Source: Yponomeuta sedellus (taxonomy: Eukaryota; Arthropoda; Insecta; Lepidoptera; Yponomeutidae). Taken from it: a DNA stretch of 64,000 nt. The stretch spans positions 1,178,001 to 1,242,000 of the forward strand of contig OW203749.1 in the NCBI GenBank assembly GCA_934045075.1. The letters are read 5' to 3'. Below are positions 32,701 to 44,700 of this stretch, one piece after another; the first letter of the stretch is position 1, and each line of letters begins with the position of its first letter. The position numbers were made by a program, and so were the translations under genes. The notes under the pieces were generated by a model, which ran no database searches, was not told the origin of the DNA, and was given only the letters and a program-made list of their open reading frames with translations.

Positions 32701-35700
32701 CTTGGCCACCGCAGATGTGCTATTTCAAACGTTGATGCATAAGCCACGTCAGAGGCCTTATGGGCGGCTCGATAACTTCTGACAGTAAGGCCCGCTGTCT
32801 GACAATCCTCTACCAACCCGGACTCGGCTCACGTGGTGGAGTATGGCCTGACCTTCCTGCGATGCAGGAAGAGAGACTCGTGCCCCAGCAGTGGGGACAT
32901 ACAAGCGTTGATATCGGTAACGATTCTGCGACTGTGGCAATGTCATGTGACTGACCGAACCCAAGTCTTAGGCGTAGGACATAAATAAATAAATATTCAT
33001 GGACATATTACACAGATCTCGTTAGCTCTATATTAAGTACAACTAAATGACTTGCAAAAAGGGAGTGTGTAGCGAGTCTTCAAATATCTTTAATGGTATT
33101 TTTATAGCATATTAGAGTACTTTAAACTGTAAACCCAAGAGCATCTGGTAACAAACTGATATGCAGTTTGGCAGAAACAAACTTCTGTATTTTAAAAACC
33201 TATTAAGAGGCTAAAAATAGCCAGAGGTCGCGGGTTCGAATGGGTGGAATTTTTAGCCTCTAAATAGGTTTTTAAAATTGTTTTTAGCACGGGTTAGTGC
33301 GTTAAAAATAAAAATAGTATAAACTTCTGTATTTTTTAATTGAATAAACGTCTTCAATCGATCAATCGGTACAAATCTCTATCTCTGTCCACCTCTCCGA
33401 CATTCTTTTTTTTTCTTCACACTCTCTTACACCCCCCGCCGCCCCGCTCTCACCGCGCCCTGACCCGCAGAGCTGGCTGAGGAGGAAGAGGAGGAGCCCT
33501 CCGAGGAGGAGCTGACCGACGACACCCTCACGGACCCCGAGCTGGAGCAGCTGCAGCCAGACCAGCGGAGGAGGCAGCGGAAGATGCGCCGGGAGGAGAA
33601 GGTGGGGGGGGGGTGAACGGGTGGATGAATGAATAGGAGGAGGCAGCGGAGGATGCGCCGGGAGAAGGTGGGGGGGGGTGAACGGGTGGATGAATGAATA
33701 GGAGGAGGATGCGCCGGGAGGAGAAGGTGGGGGGGGGGGGGGTGAACGGGTGGATGAATGAATAGGAGGAGGATGCGCCGGGAGGAGAAGGTGGGGGGGG
33801 GTGAACAGGTGGATGAATGAATAGGAGGAGGATGCGCCGGGAGGAGAAGGTGGGGGGGGGGTGAACGGGTGGATGAATGAATAGGAGGAGGATGCGCCGG
33901 GAGGAGAAGGTGGGGGGGGGGGGGTGAACGGGTGGATGAATGAATAGGAGGAGGATGCGCCGGGAGGAGAAGGTGGGGGGGGGGTGAACGGGTGGATGAA
34001 TGAAAGAATAAATCAATGAGAAACAAAAAGGCGGCAAGCTGAAGACAGGGCGCTATGGCGCTCATTAGGGGAGGGCTATGTACAGCAGTGGACTACATAA
34101 TATAGCCAGAAGAAGAAACAGAGGAAGAGAAACAAAAAAAATGAATGAATAAATAAATAGGAGGAGGCACAGGAGGCTGCGCTAGAAGGAAAAGGTGGGG
34201 GAGGTAATGGATGAATGAATGAATAAATAGGAGGAGGCACAGGAGGCTGCGCCGGGAGGAGAAGGTGGGGGAGGTTGTGAATGAATGAAACAAATAATAA
34301 ATGAATAGGAAAAAAAAAAATTAAACAGGAGGAAGCACAGGACGCTGCGCCGGCAGGAGAAGGTGGGAGACGTAGTGGATGAATGGGTGAATGAGTGAAT
34401 GAATGAATGAATGAATGAATAGGAGGAGGCACAGGGAGCTGCGCCGGGAGGAAAAGATGGGGGAGGTAGTAGATGAGTGGGTGGGTTAATGAATGAAATA
34501 ATAAATGAATGAGAAAAAAATATTATGAATGAACAAATCAATGAATAGGAGGAGGCACAGGAGGCTCCGCCGCAGCCGGGGTCGCAGTGAATGAATGAAT
34601 GGATAAATAAACGAATAAAGGGAGTTGGGAGAGCGCTGGTACGGTTAGCCAGAGGTCGCGGGTTCGAGTCCCGGCATGGGCGGAATTTTTAGATAGATAG
34701 ATAGATAGAGAACACTTTATTGCACAACCAGAAAAATATTACAACCATGATTCTTAAATCTAAGTAATGTTATACAATTGGCGGTCTTATCGCTAAGAGC
34801 GATCTCTTCCAGACAACCTTTGGATGGAGTGGATTGCATGAAGAATATAGTAATTTAATTAATAAGAATATAGTATTTTAGCCTCTAAATAGGTAATTTT
34901 TAGCCTCTAAATATTAAGTACTGATATCTTTCCTTGCCAGAGAATGTGTGATAGCCATTTAAATATGCAACCACGTCATCTGCATTAGTAACGGTGAAAC
35001 GTTTTGTTTGTCAGAAGAAGCAGTCGCGGGAGAAGGCTCACCAGGCGCGGAAGGTGCTCGAAGAGAAGAAGGCTGAGCTGCAGAGGACCAGGTGAGTGCA
35101 GGCTTCGCAAGCTTGAGAATTATTCTATGACTTGAGAAAAGATGCGCTCGTGGCCTAGGCGAACCGAGTGATTGGAATCAATCACTTGGTTAAGCAACAA
35201 CAGACGCGGTCAGGTACAGGATGGGTGAGCGTCCCGTGACTACCGCTAGTGGCATTTTTCCGAGCGCTTCCGTGCTTCGCAAGGCATGCTAAGCCGTTGG
35301 TGTCGGCTGTCATATAATGGCAGTCGTTAAGCCATGTCAGAGGCCTTATGGACGGCTTGATAACTTCTGACAGTAAGGCCCGCCACTGTCTTACAATCCT
35401 CCACCAGCCCGGACTTGGCCCCCGTGGTGGAGTATGGCCTAACCTTCCTGCGATGCAGGAAGAGACCCGTGCCCCAGCAGTGGGGACATACAAGGGTTGA
35501 TAACGAGAAAAGATAGTCAGAGTGGAGTTTTATTTTTCCACTGCCTTTTTCAGCCTGCTTCGAATTCCTTTAGAGCTTAATGCTATATGTGTTTATATTC
35601 ATTTTATACTCTAAATATAATTTTTAGCCTCTAAATAGGTTTTTAAATTGTCCTTAGCACGGGTTAGTGCATTAAAAATAAAAATAGTATAATCATGTGG

Positions 35701-38700
35701 GTACAGTGATATCGTTCCGATGTTAAACCTAACTGCAAAGTAGGTACTCGGGGCTTCAAGTAATGCAAATTACTTCAGCCAGATGTCGCTGCCTGTACGT
35801 AATACATCAGTAAATTTCACTAATGCCGGTGATTCGCCCATTAGCTCAGTTGGAAAGAGCGCTGGCACGGATAGCCAGAGGTCGCGGGTTCGAATCCCGG
35901 CGTGGGTGGAATTTTTAGCCTCTAAATAGGTTTTTATATTCTTTTTGTTGCACTAACCCGTGCTGAGGGCAAAAAAACCTATTTAGAGGCTAAAAATTCT
36001 GCCCCCGTGGTGGAGTATGGCCTGTGGCGTCTGCGCACGCACAGTTTTGGCGAGGAATCAGTTTCTTCATGTTGTAGCGACCACCGCTCCGCTAGTAAAG
36101 ATGTGTCCGAATTATGTAAAGTGTATTTTCCGTGTGTGTGGACAATAAAAAGTCGTATGTCCGTTGCAGTAAATTGACCTTTAATTTCATCTCCACGTAA
36201 CCCTCTGAGACTATATAGTTTGGTGATAGGCAGGTAGAGCCACTAGACCCAATAGGCCTAACCTTCCTGCGATGCAGGAAAAGACTCGTGCAGTGGGGAC
36301 ATACAAGGGTTGATATCGACTTACTTTTCTCCGTTCTCCTCAATCCCAGGAAACAGCAGGAGGAGCTCAAAGACAAATTGCAGCGTCTCGAATCCAAAGT
36401 CCTGGTTGGCGGTGAGAATCTCCTCGACAAGGCCGAGACCCAGCGCAATCTTCTAGAACAAGCCGCCAAGGAGTTGGAGCAGCGCTCGCAGATAGAGCAG
36501 CGTTTGGAACAGGATCTGCAGAAGCGGGAGGTGAGTGTTGGGACAGACAGACTGACAGACAGACAGCTCGGCTGAACCTTCTAGGGTATCTGATGTCGTT
36601 ATAGAAGCTAATTAGGCAAAGCTGCGATCATGCGAAGTCTTCTAGAACAAGCCGCCAAGCAGTTGGAACTGTAGAAGTGGGAAGTGAGTACTGAACTTCT
36701 GGAGTCTAGATGGTATAAAAACTACAAAAACTAAGCTGAGACCCAGCGCAATCTTCAAGGAGCCAAGGAGTTGAGTGCTTGGTACAGGATTTGCAGAAGC
36801 GGGAGGTGAGTACTGAACTTCTCGAGTCTAGAATTTCGATGGTATAGAATCTAGATAAATACAGTTAAGATTTAGAACTCTTTCCTAGATCGACTCGCGC
36901 CCCAGCAGTGGGAACATACAAGAGTTGATACCATCATAAAAACAGAAACAAACATATTTGTTTACATTTGTAAACATATTGTTTGTTTGTTATAATAATA
37001 AATAACAGTGTTTATCTAGTACTTATAATAATAAATAACAGTGTTTATCTACGTACTTATCTATATTTTATAAAAATATATTTATTAAATATGTATTTTA
37101 ATTGAATACATGCATATATTATTTTTATTTATTTATTTACAGTAAAATATTTGCATGTAGGGTTTATTTTTATATTTAATTTCCTAGTTTAGTTAGAATA
37201 AACGGGCCGCGCTGAAAATCAGCTCCTTTTGAATGATGTGTATTTGAAAACGACGGAAATGAATGGACTGTATGAATGCTATTGAAAACGTAGAAATCCT
37301 CGTAATATTATGATTTAATTAGAAGAAAACATGGGCAGAACCGCTAACTACTTGACAACTAAAAAATATTTCAAAACAAAATCCACTGACATAATTAATT
37401 CTTTTTTAAAACAGATATAAAAACCAAACAGCGAGGAGTTCGCCACAGTATTAATATGTGAATAACGGCACAACGCTGAGCGTGGCACCTTTTGCCAGAG
37501 CCTGTCAATTTAAAATGTGTTTTTCTGAAAAGTGTATGTTGCCTTATCAATTTATCATGTATTTAGATGTACACATTAGTTTTAATTTTCTTTTATGTTC
37601 CTTTTATATCTGGCAACAAACAAAATTTGTCTTTGTCTTTGATATTTGAGACGGAGGAGTCCCTTCACTCCTCCGTGGAGTCTAGAGCTGACACAAGGGC
37701 TTTCCATTTACCTCTGTTCATGGCTAGTGATGGTAGCTCCAGCCAAGTTTTTCCATACTCATTCGTCTCAGGGAGAACCGATCTCCACGTCTGAAACGAT
37801 CTTCCTTGTCAAGCCACCTTCGGGATGTGATGATCGATGATCGGGTCTTCTAAGGGTGTGTCCAAGCCACCAGCATTTAGGTTCCCTGATATCTTGGGCT
37901 ACGTAAAGTAAAGATTTTCAAACAATTTCAATGTTCAACGTGCTAAATAATGCTTAATGAGCACACGATACTCAATCTTCTCCATTTTTTTTGGAAAATG
38001 GCGCGCTTTTCCTTTTCTAAGGGCTGCCATAGACAAAACGAAATTATAGAACAGGTTCTAAATTTGACAGTAATCCGTCGAAGAATAGTTGTTGACCATT
38101 AGTATTTACTTTTTTTTTACAAAAGAGGTTGAAAGTGCAAAAAGTCACGGGACTTATTGACCTGAATCTATCTATATTTGTGTAATAGAAATGTCTGAAC
38201 TAATAATTTCACATAACTTTTCAAAATGGTAAAGAAAAGTTTTATATAGAGCAGGGAGTAGTATTACACTCGTGTACTTTCGGTGAAAACCGAAGCTTAC
38301 TCTAGAGCCCGGGGTATATTCTAAAAGCTAACAGACTCTATAGTCTGTTAGCTTTTAGAATATACCTCGGCTACTATCGGATAGATTCGGATATATTCGT
38401 GTAATAGAAATATCGGAACTAATATGACACTTAGCCCTGGTTTCTCGTACGCAAACAGCCTGTTAATCTACTGTTAACAGTTGTCAGTTGTTTTTTTTGT
38501 ATGCACTTTGCCCAACTGACATCTGTTAACAGTAGATTAACAGCTTGTTAGTGTACGAGAAACCGGGAGGTTAATTTCGAAATAAGAGCAGGAAGTAGTA
38601 TTACACTCGTGTACTTTCGGCGAAAACCGTGGCCTACTCTAGAGCCCGGGGTATATTCTAAAAGCTAACAGACTACGTGTTTTTGTTTTCTTCCGCTGTT

Positions 38701-41700
38701 GGAGTAGACTTTAGTCCGGATTTACTTACGGGTGTTGTTATATCGGAAAAGTCCGACCAGGTTTCGCTCCGATTCGCAGAGCTTAATCATGGTGAGCAGA
38801 GACGGAGCTCGCGTCGTTGGTTGCTTGTCTCACACACTCTGCGAATCGGAGCGAAACCTGGTCGGACTTTTCCGATATAACAACACCCGTAAGTAAATCC
38901 GGACTAAAAGTCTACAATGTGTTGTGCTTACGAAAGTTTTAGTTCAAAAAAGCTGTTGGAGTAGCTAAGAAATAATGGTGCCGCAGCTGACTCCCGTCCT
39001 CTATTGCAGGCCGAGCGGCTGGATCTGGAGGAGCGCTACTCCAGCCTCCAGGAGGAGAACGCAGCCAAGACCAGGAAGCTGAAGCGGGCGGTGCAGCTGC
39101 TCAACTCCGCTAAGGTACTTATTTGTCTAAACTATATACTCGTCAACTCTGTTAATGAATGAAACCAATGAAGCAATCGATTTGATGGTCGGACTATGCG
39201 GTTAGGTCGGCAGGGAGCCCGTTACAATTCAAACTCCAAACTTAGTCCAAGTAGTCTTAGGTAAGATAAGATAAGAATATACTTGTACGCACCAAAAAAT
39301 AATTACAGGGACCATAGTTACAAAAAAAAGAGGTACAATTGGCGGCCTTATTGCTGATAGGCAATAAGGCCGCCATTTCTTCTTCTTCCAGGCAACCTTA
39401 AATCTGAAAGGTTGCTGAAGGAGAAATTGAGACGGGAGTCTTAGTCTAATGTATTAGTCCAGTTCGTCCAAAGGTTGTCTGGAAGAGATCACTTTTAGTG
39501 ATAAGGCCGCCGTCTGTACTCTAAATAGGTTTTTAAATTTGTTCCTTAGCACGGGTTAGTGCATTAAAAATAAAAATAGTATAATCATGTGGCTACAGTG
39601 ATATCGTTCCGATGTTAAAACCTAACTGCAAAGTAGGTAGTCGGGGCTGTAAGTGATGCAATTTGCTTAAGTCAGATGTCGCTGCCTGTACGTAATACAG
39701 AGAATAGTGTAAAGAGGTTCGAAATTTCACTGATGCCGTGAGTCGCCCATTGGCTCAATTGGTAGAGCGCTGGCACGGATAGCCAGAGGTTGAGGGTTCG
39801 AATCCCGGCATGGGTGAAATTTTTAGCCTCTAAATAGGTTTTTAAATTTGTTCCTTAGCACGGGTTAGTGCATTAAAAATAAAAATAGTGTGAACAATAC
39901 AGTGTCAATACATCCTTCATTGTAAACATTTCGATAATAAAATCCCTGAAGATATATTACGTTTGACTGAAACGCGGTTAAAAAAAATATGTTAAGCACA
40001 CTTTGTGAAAAGGGCTACTATAATATAAAGGATTATTTAGATGACAATGCTGTCATGTAAAATGCGTGAGTTTTGTACAAATTATGTAAACTCTGTTAAT
40101 TAACGACTTTGAAAATACTAAGATAGATAGAGAACACTTTATTGTACATAAAAATTTAAATTACACAGATATTTCTTATTTAAAAACCTATTTAGAGGCC
40201 AAAAATTTCACCCATGCCGGGATTCGAACCCGCAACCTCTGGCTATCCGTGCCAGCGCTCTACCAATTGAGCCAATAGGCGACTCACGGCATCAGTGAAA
40301 TTTCGAACCTCTTTACACTATTCTCTGTATTACGTACAGGCAGCGACATCTGACTTAAGCAAATTGCATTACTTACAGCCCCGACTACCTACTTTGCAGT
40401 TAGGTTTTAACATCGGAACGATATCACTGTACCCACATGATTATACTATTTTTATTTTTAATGCACTAACCTCTAAATTTTATTTTTAATTTTAATTTTA
40501 GCCTCTAAATAGGTTTTTAAATTTGTTCCTTAGCACGGGTTAGTGCATTAAAAATAAAAATAGTGTAATCATGTGGGTACAGTGATATCGTTCCGATGTT
40601 AAACCTAACTGCAAAGTAGGTAGTCGGGGCTGTAAGTAATGCAATTTGCTTAAGTCAGATGTCGCTGCCTGTACGTAATACAGAGAATAGTGTAAAGAGG
40701 TTCGAAATTTCACTGATGCCGTGAGTCGCCCATTGGCTCAATTGGTAGAGTGCTGGTACGGATAGCCAGAGGTTGCGGGTTCGAATCCCGGCATGGGTGA
40801 AATTTTTAGCCTCTAAATAGGTTTTTAAACTGTATTGTTCATTGTATTAACCTTTGCCAGCCTAAATCTTGGGATGATGATGAGGATGGTGATGAGGATG
40901 ATGATAGTGATGATGCAATTATCATCTCGGTTCTCTTTCGGACGCATGAACGCATTACCTAGTATTATGGCAGTGGTTTGCTACGTTACAATTCACACTA
41001 GGTGTCCATTTCAAAATCTAGATAGTTTTCGAGAAAAAATGGACAAAAAAACTCCAAACTTACTCTTTTCAAAGTCCTTAATTAACAGAGTTTACATAAT
41101 TATTTTAAAACATAGAACTCGCGCATTGTACTGGCTTTAATTCCAGACATTATTATCATCTAAATAAACTCATTTTATACTAATTTGTTTTTTGCACACG
41201 TTATTTACTTAGTTACCATATTATGCGGAACCTTATTTTCAGCTTATAGTTGGTCATTAAGAACTGTCAATTTCTATGTAAGCTGCAAGTTTCCCAAAAA
41301 GAAATAAATAACTGAATGAACGAAGGAACGAAGGAAGGAACGAACGAACGAACGAACGAACGAACGAACGAACGAACGAACGAACGAACGAACGAACGAA
41401 CGAACGAACGAATGAATGAATGAATGAATGAATGAATGAATGAATGAATGAATATGATGATGATGGTGATGATGATGTCTCCAGGCGGAGCTGGCGGACC
41501 AGCAGCGCGAGCAGCAGCGCGAGATGGAGGGCATCCTGGACAGCATCCGCGCGCTGCAGCGGGAGATACAGCTGGCGGACCTGGTGCTCGACGAGTACAT
41601 ACCCAAGGAGTACCAGGTGACGGGGGGCGGGTGATATATACTGGACGAGTACATACCCAAGGAGTACCAGGTGACGGGGGGCGGGTGATATATACTGGAC

Positions 41701-44700
41701 GAGTACATACCCAAGGAGTACCAGGTGACGGGGGGCGGGTGATATATACTGGACGAGTACATACCCAAGGAGTACCAGGTGACGGGGGGCGGGTGATATA
41801 TACTGGAAGAGTACATACCCAAGGAGTACCAGGTGACGGGGGGCGGGTGATATATACTGGACGAGTACATACCCAAGGAGTACCAGGTGATGACGGGGCG
41901 CGGGGGGCGGTTGATATATATTGGACGAGTACATACCCAAGGAGTACCAGGTGACGGGGCGCGGGGAGCGGGTGATTTATACTGGACGAGTACATACCCA
42001 AGGAGTACCAGGTGACGGGGCCATTCACCAGCAGTGACATTCTCATGACGTAACAATAATTGATTGAATGAATGATTGAATGAATGATTGTTTGCATGAA
42101 TGATTGAATGAATGATTGATTAAATGATTAATTGATTGAATGAATGCTTGATTGCATGAATTCAAGACAAGACAAGACAAATTTTGTTTATTGCCAGATA
42201 TAAAAAGAACATAAAAGAAAATTAAAACTAATGTGTACATTTAAATACATGGTAAGGTAACATACACTTTTCAGAAAAACACATTTTAAATTGACAGGCT
42301 CTCGCAAAAGGTGCCACTGAATGTGAGTGTATAAATACACATCATTCAAAAGGCGCTGATTTTCAGCGAGGCCCTTTTATTCTAACTAAACTAGGAAATG
42401 AAATATAAAAAGAAAGCCTACATGCAAATATTTTACTGTAAAATTTTACTGAATGAATTATTGATTGAATGACTAATTAATTGATTGATTGAATGAGTGA
42501 TTGCATGCATGATTGAATGAATTGTTGATTGAAATAATGAATGATTGAATGAATGATTGATTGATTAATACTCTTCTTGGGGAGTAACACGGTCCATGAT
42601 GATTTTTAGTTATTTACTACGACGAAAGTTGAAACAAAATCATTTTGATGTTTCAACTTTCGTCAAATAAAAAAAATGTATGAGAATCGTATCTCATACA
42701 TTTCATACAATCGGTAGCACATCTGCCTACCATACAAGAGGTGCCGGGTTCGAATCCCGGCTGGGGACAAAAAAAAGCCCAGGTCTTGGATGTTTACATG
42801 TTTGTGATGTCGTTGTTTCTGGTTCCCACGACACAGGGTATCCTAGTGTGGGGCCAGAAGCAATGTATGTGCTTTTATGTAAATGTAATGTTAATGTTAA
42901 TCAGGCGTTACTAGTCCAGCAGTAGACTAATATAGCCCGAAGAAGAAGCAGAAGGCGTTACTTTGCGGAAATCCACAATAGCATTTAAATGTGAAAATAA
43001 CTTTTCTAAATTCCGTCAAAAATCCCACAAGCACCATGCGGTTAGTTAATGCACCGCCCTCCATCCCACTTTTTCAATCAGAAGCAAGACACGAACACAC
43101 TAGGCGTGATCGTTGCAAAGACGAACCGTTTTATAAGACCGTTTTGTGTTCCGCGACGATAGGACCGTTGTACGTTTCATTCTAAAGCAGTGCCAGCGAC
43201 TCTAAAGCAGTGCCAGCGTTTGTTCGTCGCGAGACCAGTCCTTAGATTGTTTGACGCGGATATGTCCTTTAGTGCTATATTAATAGAGCCTAGAACGTAA
43301 TGAGATCATTGCGACGTCGTCGTCGGCTCCTTGCTCGTTCCGTTCGTTTTGGTCTGTGATACAATAAAGTAATCTTTATGTCTATGAGTATACAGTCGAA
43401 TATCGTGTAAAACAACTTATTTTTTCCGATGTTTCGTGATTTCGTCTCGTTCGCACTCGTTTGACCGTCCTCTGCGTCTTGCTCGTTCGAAACCAGTTGC
43501 GAACGAGGACCGTTTCGAGGACCTGTTTTCGTTCCAGTAAAAACGGTTGCGTTTCGTCGTGGAAAAATCGGACAGCGACCCACTCCTAGAACACACCACC
43601 ACCGACACCAATACTTGTGTGAGAAAACACGCGACGCGTTTCGCCTCATTAATTCATTCAGTCAATCGATTTAATAAGCTCAGCGACACAAAGTTGGCCG
43701 TGGCATCCGCAGCCAAAACAATATGATAATAGTCATATACTCGCTTGCTTGTGGCCTAGTCGAACCGAGTGATTGGAATCAATCACTTGGTTTTAAGCAA
43801 CAACAGGCGCGGTCAGGCACCGGATGGGTGACCATCCCGCGACAACCGCTTGTGGCCTTTTTCCGAGCGCTTCCGTGTTTCGCAAGGCACGTTAAGCCGT
43901 TGGTGCCGGCTGTCATGTGATGACAGTCGTTAAGCCACGTCAGACGCCTTATGGGCGGCTTGATAACGTCTGAAAGTAAGGCCCGCCACTGTCTTACAAT
44001 CCTCCACCAACACGGACTTGGTCCCCGTGGTGGAGTATAGCCGATACCTTCCTCAGGGTAGAGACCCGTGTCCCTCGTTAGGGACATAATGGGTTGCTGG
44101 TGATGATCTGGACCGCATGGGCGCTTCACAGCGGGACGTCTAGCCGGCTAACCTCGTGAACGTCACGTCACGTCACGTCACCCCACGTCATGTAACGTCA
44201 CGACTCGTTGCAGGCGCTGATAGAGCAGTACGTGCACTGGAGCGAGCAGCTGGGCGAGTGGCAGGTGAAGTGCGTCGCCTACACCGGGAACAACCTGCAG
44301 CCGCGCCGGCAGCCCAAGACTAAGAGCAAATATGTGAGTGGTTGTCTTTCTTTTTTTCCTCCTTCCTTTCTTCCTTCCTCCCTCCCTAATTCCACCTTCC
44401 CTCGCTCTTTCTCTCTTTCTGTCCCACTCTCTCTCTCTTTTGCTTGCCCGCCCTCCGTCCCTGCCTGATCATCCTTTTTTTTTGTTTTGATTTTTCTCCG
44501 TGATCTGGTTTCACTTTTGTAATGTCCTTCGTAATACCAGTATTCCTGTTCATTACAAGTGCGGAAAGGCTGTCATTGCAAAGAGTTCCGACAAATATCG
44601 ACCCGAGCCGAGGCGCAGCCGAAGGCGAGGGTTGACAGTCGGAACAAGTTGCAATGACGGTTCCGCACGTATACTGAACGACTATTTTTAATACAGTTGC

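Noticed and set aside
33427..34541. Proline-rich proteins on the minus strand (118-212 aa)
   Set aside because: Antisense of the exon 9/donor minisatellite; frames change with each G-run and have no independent support.
41257..42097. Open frames of 168-276 aa on both strands
   Set aside because: Consequence of the 54 bp (multiple of three) repeat of the kinesin exon 13 junction plus microsatellite.
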